Below, one piece after another: positions 27,608 through 34,920 of a stretch of 64,000 nucleotides of DNA. Source of the stretch: Streptomyces zaomyceticus (GTDB lineage: Bacteria; Actinomycetota; Actinomycetes; Streptomycetales; Streptomycetaceae); the NCBI RefSeq assembly GCF_014656215.1, contig NZ_BNBZ01000005.1:1-64000 (forward strand). Direction: 5' to 3'. Each line of letters opens with the position of its first letter. Positions within the stretch are counted from its first letter, which is position 1. A program made the translations under genes and the position numbers. The notes under the pieces are model-generated. The model was not told where the DNA came from. It searched no databases and saw only the letters and a list, made by a program, of their open reading frames with translations.

Positions 27608-28542
27608 CAGGCGTCGACGACCGGCGCGTCGGGCTCGTGCTGCCGCCAGGCGCGGTTGAGGCGTCCGAGCCGGTGCGCCGCGGCGATGCCGCGCAGCGAC
27701 GCGACCTTGCCGTCGCGGACCTCGAACGCCACGGCGCCCACGATCCGGCCGTCGACCACGGCGAGCACGGCCGGAGAGCCGTTGACCGACGCGATGTGCA
27801 GGGCGGGCGAACCGCCTGCCAGTCGCCGCTTCGCGGGCGTGGGCCTGAAGCCGGCCCGTACGTAGGAGGCGACGCGCTCGCGCGTCGTGTACCGCAACAG
27901 ACGCTTGGCCAGACCGGCACCGTCCGAGAGCGCCGTCACGTCATCGGTGAGCAGCGCCACCAGCCGTTCGGTGCGCCCCGACGTGGCGGCGACGAGGAAC
28001 TCCTCGACGACCCGGCGCGCGGACGCGGGGTCGGCCTCGGCGCCGCGGCGTCGATCGGCGGCGACCCGGATCCCGGCCCGGTGGACATGCTGCTGGCTCG
28101 CGGACACGGTGATCCCGAGGATCCCGGCGATCTCGGCATGACTGTACGAGAACGCCTCGCGCAGCACGTAGACGGCCCGCTCGACCGGGGACAGGCGCTC
28201 CAGCAGGGTCAGTACGGCCAGGGACACCGATTCACGCTGCTCGAAGGTGTCGGCGGGGCCGAGCATCGGGTCGCCCTCGAGGAGCGGTTCGGGCAGCCAG
28301 GCGCCGGCCGCCCGCTCGTGGCGTGCCTGCGCCGAACGGAGCCGGTCGAGGCAGAGATTGGTGGCGACCCTGGTCAGCCACGCCTCCGGTACCTCGACCC
28401 GCTCGCGATCCGCTGCCTGCCAGCGCAGGAACGTGTCCTGCACCGCGTCCTCGGCATCGGCGGCCGAACCGAGCAGACGGTACGCGAGCGAGGCCAGCCG
28501 GCCCCGGCTGGCCTCGAACCGATCGATGGCTGCGCTGTCCAT
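27604..28542 (-). CDS. ECF41-type RNA polymerase sigma factor (SigJ-like)
   Basis: A 312-residue sigma factor. Region 2 is RFEASRGRLASLAYRLLGSAADAEDAVQDTFLRW, region 4 is LSPVERAVYVLREAFSYSHAEIAGILGITVSASQQHVHRA. The last 110 residues are a SnoaL-like domain, the built-in regulator of ECF41 factors. The usual DGGG motif reads SDGAGLAKRLL here. The ATG at 28542 is chosen for its alignment with SigJ starts. ECF41 genes are typically linked to oxidoreductase targets, and a FAD oxidoreductase gene lies directly upstream on the same strand. The 3' end abuts the rhamnulokinase remnant. Confidence 0.9.
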   Translation of the reverse strand: MDSAAIDRFEASRGRLASLAYRLLGSAADAEDAVQDTFLRWQAADRERVEVPEAWLTRVATNLCLDRLRSAQARHERAAGAWLPEPLLEGDPMLGPADTFEQRESVSLAVLTLLERLSPVERAVYVLREAFSYSHAEIAGILGITVSASQQHVHRAGIRVAADRRRGAEADPASARRVVEEFLVAATSGRTERLVALLTDDVTALSDGAGLAKRLLRYTTRERVASYVRAGFRPTPAKRRLAGGSPALHIASVNGSPAVLAVVDGRIVGAVAFEVRDGKVASLRGIAAAHRLGRLNRAWRQHEPDAPVVDAW

Positions 28543-28552
28543 GCGGCACAGA

Positions 28553-29761
28553 CTAGGTCGTCGGAGACGGCCGGGACGCGACCGGGACAACGCCGGGGAC
28601 GGGTGGGCCGGCAAGGCGCCGCGGGCGCTTCGGCATGCCGAAGGTCGGGTGGGCGATGCCCCACCCGGCCCCCGAGAGCACGCCCGCCTTGAGTCGCGCG
28701 GCGGTGCGGCCGCCCAGGTACCAGGACGCGGCCCGGACCTCCGCGTCCACCATCTGGAAGATCGCGTCCCGCCGTCCGAGGCTGATGTGGTTGCCGTGGT
28801 ACTTCAGCCCGGTCAGTGGGACCTCGTCGCCCGTGAGCCGCGCGACGATCGCCGCGGTCGCCTGCATGTTGGTGAAGCCGGCCGAGGCGCAGGACATCGG
28901 CAGCGGCCGCCCGTTGTCCCCGATCGCGTAGGCGGAGTCACCGGCGGCGTAGACGTCCGGGTGCGAGACCGAGCGCATGGAACGGTCGACGACGATCCGG
29001 CCGTTCTCCGCGACCTCCAGGCCACCGGCGGCCGCCAGGGGGTGCACGGCGAAGCCGGCCGACCACACGGTCACATCGGCCGGGAGGGCCCTGCCGTCGG
29101 TGGCGATCGCACGCGCCGGCTCGACGGCCTCGATGCCGGTGTGCTCGTGGACGGTGACGCCGAGCCGGTCGAAGGCCCGGCGCAGATGACGGCGGGCCCT
29201 CGCGGAGAGCCAGGCGCCCGGTTCGCCGCGGGCGGCGAGCGCGACCGAGAGGTCCGGCCGGGACTCGGCGAGCTCGGTGGCGGTCTCGATGCCGGTCAGT
29301 CCCTCGCCGACGACCAGCACGGTGCCGCCCTCGCCCAGGGCGGAGAGCCGCTCGCGCAGCCGCAGCGCCGAGGACCGGCCGGTCACGTCGAAGGCGTACT
29401 CGGCCGCGCCGGGGACACCGTGGTGGGCGACGGAGCTGCCGAGCGCGTAGAGGAGGGTGTCGTACCCGAGCTCGCCCTCGCCGTCCTCGCCGGTCACCGC
29501 GACGGCCCTGCGCTCGGGGTCGATGCCCGTGACCCGGGCCAGGCGCAGCCGCACCCCGGTGCCCGCGAACACGTCGGCGAGCGGGCGGGTCGCGAGGTCC
29601 TGGCCGGCCGCGAGCTGGTGGAGCCGCATCCGCTCCACGAAGTCGGGCACGGCGTTGACGACGGTGACCTCGACGTCGGAGGAGGAGAGCCGGCGGGCCA
29701 GGTTTCCGGCGGCGAAGGCCCCGGCGTATCCGGCGCCGAGTACGACGATGCGGTGCTTCAT
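28553..29761 (-). CDS. FAD-dependent pyridine-nucleotide oxidoreductase (NDH-2-like)
   Basis: A 402-residue flavoprotein with FAD motif IVVLGAGYAGAFAAGNLA at the N-terminus, NAD(P) motif VLVVGEGLTGIETATELAE near residue 150 and the second FAD motif HPDVYAAGDSAYA near 290. Length and order match type-II NADH dehydrogenase-like proteins. It lacks the long C-terminal membrane helix of respiratory NDH-2 and is likely soluble. It sits 10 bases before the ECF41 sigma gene on the same strand, the arrangement expected for an ECF41 target. ATG 29761 is preferred over a frame start at 29845. Confidence 0.85.
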   Translation of the reverse strand: MKHRIVVLGAGYAGAFAAGNLARRLSSSDVEVTVVNAVPDFVERMRLHQLAAGQDLATRPLADVFAGTGVRLRLARVTGIDPERRAVAVTGEDGEGELGYDTLLYALGSSVAHHGVPGAAEYAFDVTGRSSALRLRERLSALGEGGTVLVVGEGLTGIETATELAESRPDLSVALAARGEPGAWLSARARRHLRRAFDRLGVTVHEHTGIEAVEPARAIATDGRALPADVTVWSAGFAVHPLAAAGGLEVAENGRIVVDRSMRSVSHPDVYAAGDSAYAIGDNGRPLPMSCASAGFTNMQATAAIVARLTGDEVPLTGLKYHGNHISLGRRDAIFQMVDAEVRAASWYLGGRTAARLKAGVLSGAGWGIAHPTFGMPKRPRRLAGPPVPGVVPVASRPSPTT

Positions 29762-29799
29762 GGCGTGGCTCCTGTCGTGTTGGCGTGCTCCTTGAACGA

Positions 29800-29821
29800 G
29801 ACGGCCCGCCGATTGCTGACA
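29800..29821 (-). promoter_or_regulatory. possible ECF41-type promoter (tentative)
   Basis: On the minus strand TGTCA (29821-29817) is followed after 13 bases by CGTC (29803-29800), 38 bases upstream of the oxidoreductase ATG. ECF41 promoters are known to use TGTCA-like -35 and CGTC -10 elements. The spacing here may be too short, so this is only a candidate. Confidence 0.3.
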
Positions 29822-29881
29822 GGCGGGGAGTGTGACGCGCGTCACCGGGCGGGGAGGGGTGTCGCAGCGGCGGCAAACCCT

Positions 29882-29910
29882 TTGCGGACCACGGCTGCCC
29901 TTGCTACGTT
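29882..29910 (+). promoter_or_regulatory. promoter of leader ORF and hydrolase
   Basis: TTGCGG (29882-29887), 17-base spacer, TACGTT (29905-29910) resemble a vegetative sigma promoter. Transcription would start near 29917, giving a short untranslated region before the AGGAGGT of the leader ORF. Confidence 0.5.
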
Positions 29911-29947
29911 GCCGGAGGCCGTGCGAGAGAACGAGGAGGTGGTACCC

Positions 29948-30001
29948 GTGAACACAGTCTTCACGTGGGTGCTCTCCTCCGGGGTCACGGTCGGGCGATA
30001 G
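29948..30001 (+). CDS. 17-residue leader peptide (putative)
   Basis: GTG at 29948 opens an 18-codon frame (MNTVFTWVLSSGVTVGR, stop TAG). A full-strength AGGAGGT lies at 29934-29940 with a seven-base gap, better than most ribosome sites in this window. The stop codon falls on the first base of a long inverted repeat that covers the ribosome site of the next gene. Size, strength of the ribosome site and position all fit a regulatory upstream ORF rather than a functional peptide. I do not recognise the sequence. Confidence 0.55.
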   Translation: MNTVFTWVLSSGVTVGR

Positions 30002-30045
30002 GTCGTCCGGGAGCGCCGTTCAGAGCTCTCCCGAAAGGCACGACC
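30001..30045 (+). promoter_or_regulatory. hairpin covering the hydrolase ribosome binding site
   Basis: GGTCGT (30001-30006) pairs with ACGACC (30040-30045), and CGGGAG (30008-30013) pairs with CTCCCG (30028-30033). The AAAGG (30034-30038) that would serve the hydrolase ATG at 30046 sits in the internal loop, and the ATG follows the last paired base. Ribosomes ending the leader ORF at 30001 would open the outer stem. This suggests translational coupling or attenuation. Confidence 0.55.
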
Positions 30046-30768
30046 ATGCGGTTCACTTCCGAACAGCGCTTCGACGACGGCGTCCTCGAGCGCGAATTCA
30101 CCCTCGGCGAGATCCCCGGCACCCTGTGGACACCGGCGTCCGCCGCACCGGCCCCGCTGATCCTGATGGCCCACAACAACGGCCTGCCGAAGGGGGCGGC
30201 CCGACTGGTGGCCCGGGCCCGGCACTCCGCGGCCCACGGCTACGCGGTGGCCACCATCGACGCTCCCGGGTGCGGCGACCGGCCCCGTTCCGCCGCCGAC
30301 GAGCAGGCCCGCGCAGACATCGGCCGGGCGATGCGGGCCGGCGAGCCGGTCGACGAGATCTTCGAGGCCTTCATCGGCCCCCTGGTCGAGAAGGCGGTCC
30401 CGGAGTGGCGGACCACCTTGGACGCCCTCCTCGCGCTGCCGGAGATCGACGGCCCGGTCGGCTACTCGGGGTGGACCGCCGTGGGGATCGGGCTGGCGGC
30501 GGTCGAACCGCGCATCAGGGCCGCCGGACTCTTCGCCGGGGGTTTCGTGCCCCGCGCCCAGCGCGAAGAGGCCCGGCGGGTCACCGTCCCGCTGCTGTTC
30601 CTCCTGCAGTGGGACGACGAAGGGAACCCCCGGCAGCGGGCCCTGGACCTGTTCGACGCCTTCGGCAGCACGGAGAAGACGCTGCACGCCAATCTCGGCG
30701 GACACGTCGGTACCCCGTGGTTCGAGGTGGAGGACGGGAACCGGTTCTACGACCGGCACTTGAGGTGA
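30046..30768 (+). CDS. alpha/beta hydrolase (dienelactone-hydrolase-like)
   Basis: A 240-residue protein with the order of an alpha/beta hydrolase. The oxyanion strand is PLILMAHNNGLPKGAA, the probable nucleophile region is GYSGWTAVG near residue 145, the acid region is LLFLLQWDDEG near 185 and the histidine is in GGHVGTPWF near 225. No signal peptide is present. Substrate unknown; family members include dienelactone hydrolases and general esterases. Expression is probably governed by the leader ORF and hairpin just upstream. The stop TGA forms the first unit of a 5-bp tandem repeat. Confidence 0.75.
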   Translation: MRFTSEQRFDDGVLEREFTLGEIPGTLWTPASAAPAPLILMAHNNGLPKGAARLVARARHSAAHGYAVATIDAPGCGDRPRSAADEQARADIGRAMRAGEPVDEIFEAFIGPLVEKAVPEWRTTLDALLALPEIDGPVGYSGWTAVGIGLAAVEPRIRAAGLFAGGFVPRAQREEARRVTVPLLFLLQWDDEGNPRQRALDLFDAFGSTEKTLHANLGGHVGTPWFEVEDGNRFYDRHLR

Positions 30769-30800
30769 CGTGACGTGACGTGACGTGACGTGACGTGACG
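30766..30800. repeat. seven tandem copies of TGACG
   Basis: An uninterrupted run of seven TGACG units begins in the stop codon of the hydrolase gene. TGACGT is also palindromic within each junction (ACGT cores). Perfect pentanucleotide runs of this length are rare in Streptomyces DNA. The run is outside coding sequence apart from the stop itself. Confidence 0.9.
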
Positions 30801-30920
30801 TGGGGCCGGGCCGCAGGGCCGCCGGGCCGGCGGTCGGTTCGGCATCGGCTCCGGCGGCCCGGTCCGCGGCGGCGGAGCCGGTGCCGCCCGTGCCGAGTCC
30901 GCCGGACTCGGCGTGGCCCC

Positions 30921-30958
30921 TCTACACGGAGGTGTCGGTTCTACACGGAGGTGTCGGT
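30921..30958. repeat. 19-bp perfect tandem duplication at the marR 3' end
   Basis: TCTACACGGAGGTGTCGGT occurs twice in a row (30921-30939 and 30940-30958). Read on the minus strand it encodes the last residues TDTSV and the stop of the MarR protein, so the gene end is followed directly by a copy of itself, including a second stop. Confidence 0.9.
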
Positions 30959-31480
30959 CGGCTCCTCGTCGGAGGAGACGATCGACACCTCCAGCTTGCG
31001 CAGCAGTCGTGCCAGCTGACGGCGTTCGGAGGGCGACAGCCCGGCGAGCATCCGGCGCTCGTTGTCGAGGTGCTCGGCGAACACCACGTCCACCGTCGCC
31101 AGACCCTTCTCGGTGAGGCGGGAGTAGACGACCCTGCGGTCGTCGGCGTCCCGTTCCCTGACGATGAGACCGTCCTTCTCCAGGCGGTCGATCCGCAGGG
31201 TCACTCCGGCCGACGACACGAGGCCCGAGTCGGCGAGCTGCCCGGCGGTGAGCCGGTGGGGGTGCCCTGCCCTTCGGAGCGCGGTGAGGACGTCGAAGCC
31301 CGCCACGGACAGACCGTGGCGCTCGATCGAGGTGGTGAGCCGCGTGCTGTAGCGCAGGAAGGAGCGGTGGAGACGGGCGAGGACCTCCAGCGGGCTGGTG
31401 TCCAGCTCGGGCCTCTCCCGCGCCCAGTCCTCGATCACGCCCGCGACCGCGTCCCGGTCGGACGGCCTCGATGCGGCCAT
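30941..31480 (-). CDS. MarR family transcriptional regulator
   Basis: A 179-residue winged-helix regulator. The DNA-binding part is AGFDVLTALRRAGHPHRLTAGQLADSGLVSSAGVTLRIDRLEKDGLIVRERDADDRR with its wing, flanked by dimerisation helices. The ATG at 31480 has GAGGGG eight bases upstream. Two dyad sites lie 36-62 bases before the start, and similar sites lie upstream of the MFS transporter and the catabolic operon. It is therefore the likely repressor of the whole aromatic catabolic block, released by the substrate or an intermediate. Confidence 0.88.
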   Translation of the reverse strand: MAASRPSDRDAVAGVIEDWARERPELDTSPLEVLARLHRSFLRYSTRLTTSIERHGLSVAGFDVLTALRRAGHPHRLTAGQLADSGLVSSAGVTLRIDRLEKDGLIVRERDADDRRVVYSRLTEKGLATVDVVFAEHLDNERRMLAGLSPSERRQLARLLRKLEVSIVSSDEEPTDTSV

Positions 31481-31515
31481 GTTCTTCCCCTCGTCCGGCG
31501 TCGTCCCCCGATGTG

Positions 31516-31542
31516 CCTCAGCGCTGAGAATCTTAGTGCTGA
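31516..31542. promoter_or_regulatory. MarR-type operators upstream of marR
   Basis: CTCAGCGCTGAG (31516-31527) is a perfect 12-base palindrome, and CTTAGTGCTGAG (31531-31542) is a close copy 15 bases on. A minus-strand -10 candidate TAAGAT (31534-31529) lies between and within them, so binding would block the marR promoter. The AGCGCT core is shared with the sites at 33021 and 33136. Confidence 0.65.
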
Positions 31543-31587
31543 GGCGATGGTGGCGACACGCCGCACCGGCCGGGGACCCCGCGTGCC

Positions 31588-32952
31588 TCAGGCGTTGAGC
31601 TCCTCCAGCGTCCTGCCCTTGGTCTCCACGGCGAAGCACGCGATCGCGGCGCCCACGGCGGCGACCACCGCGAGCTGTGCGAAGACGAGGGACAGGCTGC
31701 CGCCCGCTCCGATGATCGCGCCGACGGTCACGGGGCCGAGGATGACGCCCAGCCTGTTCCACACACCGCCGAACGCGGCGCCCTTGGCCCGGTTGGAGGT
31801 GGGGTACAGCTCGGGGGAGTACAGGTAGAGCCCCGCGTTGATCGCGTACAGGAAGAAGGTCGTGCAGGAGGCGAAGACCGCCACCTGACCGCCCGAGGTG
31901 GCGCCGGCGAGGGCCAGTACCCCCAGGGAGAGCACGGTGCCGACGAGCGCGCCCACCAGGGCGGGCCTGCGGCCGACCCGGTCGATCAGGAGGGCGACGA
32001 CGAACGTGCCGAGCAGCCCGGTCACGTTGCTGAGCAGGCTGTAGACGAGCGCGGTGGTCAGATCCAGGCCGAAGGTCTTCGTGTAGAGCGAGGGCAGCCA
32101 GGTGGAGATGCCGTGGTTGACGTAGTACGCGACGAACCACAGCCCCGACACGACCACGGTCCGCCGGAGGTAGCGGCCCCGGAACAGATCGCCCAGGCGG
32201 CCGCCCGCCGGCTCGTCGGCCAGGTCGGCGGCGGGGGCGGGCAGCGCCTCGGCGGTGGAGCGGGCGACCTCGGCCTCGATGCGTGCGATGACCTCCTCCG
32301 CCTCACGGACCCGTCCTCGGGACAGCAGCCAGCGCGGGGACTCGGCGACCTGGCGGGGGAGTGCGGCGGCGAGCAGCACCGGGACCGTGCCGATGACGAA
32401 CATCGCGCGCCAGCCGAAGTGGGGGACCACCCAGACGGCCACCAGCGTGGCCGCCGCGAGTCCGGCGGGGAAGATCATCTCGTACAGCAGGACGAAGCGT
32501 CCGCGCTTGTCGGAGCGGGCGATCTCGTTGATGTACGTGGCGGCGACGGGTACGACTCCGCCGATGCCGAGGCCCTGGACGAACCGGAAGAGCGAGAAGG
32601 TCTCGATGCTGCCGGAGAACGCGACGGCGAGGCTGGCGAGGCCGGTGACGCCGACGCCGAGGGCGACGGTGCGGACGCGGCCGATCCTGTCGCCGAGCCA
32701 GCCGGCCGCGAGGGCGCCGAGCAGCATCCCGATGGAGGCGGCGGTCACGGCGAGCGTGGCCTGTCCTGTGGTGAGGTGCCACTCCTTCATCAGGACGGGC
32801 AGCGCCGACGCGGCGAGGAGCTGGTCGAACGCCTCGAAGAAGGTGACGGCGCCGATCAGGAACCGGACTTTGACGTGCCACCGGGAGTGCGGAAGCCGTT
32901 CGAGTCGCGCGGCTACGGAGCCGAGGGCCTGCTTTCCGGCCACAGTCGTCAT
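31588..32952 (-). CDS. MFS transporter (sugar/aromatic-acid porter type)
   Basis: A 454-residue membrane protein with 12 predicted hydrophobic segments. It has the MFS signature AAGWLGDRIGRVRTVALG between segments 2 and 3, the repeat ALLIDRVGRRPALVG between 8 and 9, and RFVQGLGIGGVVPVAATYINE in segment 4. The central loop PRWLLSRGRVREAEEVIARIEAE is typical of sugar-porter and AAHS-type carriers. The ATG at 32952 has AAGGA upstream. It is divergent from the catabolic operon and shares its operator type, so it probably imports the pathway substrate. Confidence 0.85.
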   Translation of the reverse strand: MTTVAGKQALGSVAARLERLPHSRWHVKVRFLIGAVTFFEAFDQLLAASALPVLMKEWHLTTGQATLAVTAASIGMLLGALAAGWLGDRIGRVRTVALGVGVTGLASLAVAFSGSIETFSLFRFVQGLGIGGVVPVAATYINEIARSDKRGRFVLLYEMIFPAGLAAATLVAVWVVPHFGWRAMFVIGTVPVLLAAALPRQVAESPRWLLSRGRVREAEEVIARIEAEVARSTAEALPAPAADLADEPAGGRLGDLFRGRYLRRTVVVSGLWFVAYYVNHGISTWLPSLYTKTFGLDLTTALVYSLLSNVTGLLGTFVVALLIDRVGRRPALVGALVGTVLSLGVLALAGATSGGQVAVFASCTTFFLYAINAGLYLYSPELYPTSNRAKGAAFGGVWNRLGVILGPVTVGAIIGAGGSLSLVFAQLAVVAAVGAAIACFAVETKGRTLEELNA

Positions 32953-32988
32953 GGAGGGGGTCCTTCCGCGGGCAGGGGAGTTGCCGAG

Positions 32989-33032
32989 ACAGTAGGGGGC
33001 CTTATCTAAGCGGTCAATGGTTAAGCGCCTAG
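32989..33032 (-). promoter_or_regulatory. MFS gene promoter with MarR-type operator
   Basis: On the minus strand TTGACC (33017-33012), 17 bases, TACTGT (32994-32989) is a strong vegetative-type promoter. TTAAGCGCCTAG (33021-33032) lies directly upstream of the -35, and a half site TCTAAGCG (33005-33012) overlaps it. The operator differs by one base from the site at 33136. Confidence 0.65.
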
Positions 33033-33121
33033 AGATCTCTGTCTCGTCGGCCCGGTAGCCATCTTCTGCTGCGCGAAGGGCGTGCTCAAGGCCCATTCGG
33101 CAACGATCTCGGCTCGGGGGC

Positions 33122-33150
33122 TTGTCGAGAAATAGTTAAGCGCTTAGATT
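33122..33150 (+). promoter_or_regulatory. catabolic operon promoter with MarR-type operator
   Basis: TTGTCG (33122-33127), 17 bases, TAGATT (33145-33150) form a plausible rightward promoter. The dyad TTAAGCGCTTAG (33136-33147), built on a perfect AAGCGCTT core, overlaps the spacer and the -10. Binding there would occlude RNA polymerase. The untranslated leader to the first ATG/GTG would be about 88 bases. Confidence 0.65.
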
Positions 33151-33244
33151 TCTAGCACTTCGACGATTCCGGTCCCCGGATCGCGCCGGACCCCGTCCGT
33201 GCCCGGAGCCAACTCCCCTTCCGCCCCCGCCCGGAGGTCCACCC

Positions 33245-34729
33245 GTGCCGCTCCTTCCCACCGACATCCTGATCGCGGGCCAGTGGCGACGCGGTGCGGG
33301 CGAGCCCCTCGACACCGTCGATCCGGCGACCGGACGCGTCCTCGCCACCGTCCACTCCGCCTCCGCGGCCGAGGTCGCCGAAGCGGCCGAGGCCGCGGCC
33401 CGGGCGGTCGCCGACCCCGCCTGGCGGGACCTGCTCCCCCATGAGCGCGCCCGCCTCCTGTGCCGGATCGCCGAGCTGACCGAAGAGGCCGCCCCCGAGC
33501 TCGCCGCCGTGCAGACCGCCGACACCGGCAAGACCCTCACCGAGACCCGGGCCCTCGCACTCAGCGCGGCCGGCACCTTCCGGTACATGGCCGCAGCCCT
33601 GGAGACGGCCGAGGACACGGTCACGCCGTCCCGCGGCCCGTACGTCACCATGAGCGTCCACGAACCGATCGGCGTGGTCGGCGCCATCAACCCCTGGAAC
33701 TCCCCGGTCGCCAGCGACGCGCAGAAGATCGCCCCCGCGCTCGCCGCCGGCAACGCCGTCCTCCTCAAGCCCGCCGCCTGGACCCCGCTGGTCTCCCTCG
33801 CCCTCGGACGGCTGATCACCCGGGCGCTGGAGGAGTTCGCCCTGCCCACCGCCCTGCTGTCGGTGCTGCCCGGCAGCGGGAGGATCGTCGGCGACGCCCT
33901 CGTACGCCACCCCCTCGTCGCCCGGATCGGGTTCACCGGGGGCACCGCGACCGGCCGGTCCATCGCCGCGATCGCCGGCGAGAAGCTCGTCCCCGCCTCG
34001 CTGGAGCTGGGCGGCAAGTCGCCGACGATCGTGCGCGCCGACGCCGACATCGAGCAGGCACTGGCCGGGGTGCTGTTCGGGATCTTCTCGTCCAGCGGCC
34101 AGTCCTGCATCGCCGGATCGCGGCTCTTCGTGGCACGCGAGATCCACGACGCCTTCGTCGGAGAGCTCGTCGAGCGGGTCCGCACGCTCCGCGTCGGCCC
34201 CGGCACCGATCCGGCCACCCAGGTCGGCCCCCTGGTCCACCACCGCCACCGCGACGCCGTCGCCGCCTACGTCGACCTCGCCCGCTCCGAGGGCGCGCGC
34301 GTGCTGTGCGGCGGATCGGCGCCCGCGGGGGAGCGGTACCAGGACGGCGCGTACTACCTCCCGACCGTTCTCGACGGTCTGGCCAACACCTCCCGCACCT
34401 GCCAGGAGGAGATCTTCGGCCCGGTCCTCGTCACCCTGCCCTACGACGACGAGGACGACCTCGTCCGCCAGGCCAACGACTCCGTCTACGGGCTCGCCTG
34501 CGGCATCTGGACCCGCGACCTGCGCGCCGCCTGGCGGATCGCCCGCCGGATCGAGGCCGGCACCGTCTGGATCAACACGTACAAGCAGTTCAGCGCCGCC
34601 ACCCCGTTCAGCGGATGGAAGGACAGCGGCCTCGGCACGGAGAAGGGCCGGGACGCGCTCCGCGCCTACCAGCGACAGAAGTCCCTGTACTGGGGCACGT
34701 CCGACACCCCCCTTCCCTGGGCCGGCTGA
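33245..34729 (+). CDS. aldehyde dehydrogenase
   Basis: A 494-residue NAD(P)-dependent aldehyde dehydrogenase. The catalytic cysteine is C288 in SSGQSCIAGSRL, the general-base glutamate E254 is in LELGGKSP, and the cofactor site is GFTGGTATGRS. NPWNSP replaces the common PWNFP. GTG 33245 has GGAGG seven bases upstream. It is the first gene of the rightward catabolic operon and probably oxidises an aldehyde product of ring cleavage, such as a muconic semialdehyde, or the aldehyde released by the ThDP enzyme encoded further on. Confidence 0.93.
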   Translation: MPLLPTDILIAGQWRRGAGEPLDTVDPATGRVLATVHSASAAEVAEAAEAAARAVADPAWRDLLPHERARLLCRIAELTEEAAPELAAVQTADTGKTLTETRALALSAAGTFRYMAAALETAEDTVTPSRGPYVTMSVHEPIGVVGAINPWNSPVASDAQKIAPALAAGNAVLLKPAAWTPLVSLALGRLITRALEEFALPTALLSVLPGSGRIVGDALVRHPLVARIGFTGGTATGRSIAAIAGEKLVPASLELGGKSPTIVRADADIEQALAGVLFGIFSSSGQSCIAGSRLFVAREIHDAFVGELVERVRTLRVGPGTDPATQVGPLVHHRHRDAVAAYVDLARSEGARVLCGGSAPAGERYQDGAYYLPTVLDGLANTSRTCQEEIFGPVLVTLPYDDEDDLVRQANDSVYGLACGIWTRDLRAAWRIARRIEAGTVWINTYKQFSAATPFSGWKDSGLGTEKGRDALRAYQRQKSLYWGTSDTPLPWAG

Positions 34730-34745
34730 CCGGACACGCCCGCCC

Positions 34746-34891
34746 GAGCCGAACGACCCGCCACCGCCCCGGCCCGAGCCGGGCGACCCGGCCCTCACCG
34801 CGAGCCGGGCGACCTGCCCCGCCCCGAGCCGTACGCCCCCGCCCGGAGCCGTACGACCCGGCCGCCCCGCCCCGCCCCGAGCCGAACGACC
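34746..34891. repeat. degenerate GAGCCGNNCGACC repeats between operon genes
   Basis: Six copies of GAGCCG(AA/GG/TA)CGACC, some with one change, recur at irregular 22-30 base steps in the 191-base gap between the aldehyde dehydrogenase and dioxygenase genes. The gap is unusually long for this tightly packed operon and remains open in two frames, which shows the strong composition bias. The role is unknown; it may fold in the transcript. Confidence 0.75.
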
Positions 34892-34920
34892 GCGGCACGC
34901 CCGCCCGTCTGGAGAGACCC

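Noticed and set aside
27604..27620. Sigma factor and rhamnulokinase as one fused protein
   Set aside because: The sigma frame ends with a TGA at 27606-27604; the kinase part is in another frame beginning at GTG 27607.
29842..30759. 305-codon minus-strand frame over the hydrolase
   Set aside because: Antisense to the alpha/beta hydrolase, which has a clear fold order, ribosome site and leader; the antisense frame has no motifs.
30766..30958. Possible CRISPR-like array
   Set aside because: The repeats are 5 bp without spacers and a single 19-bp tandem copy; no cas genes are present.
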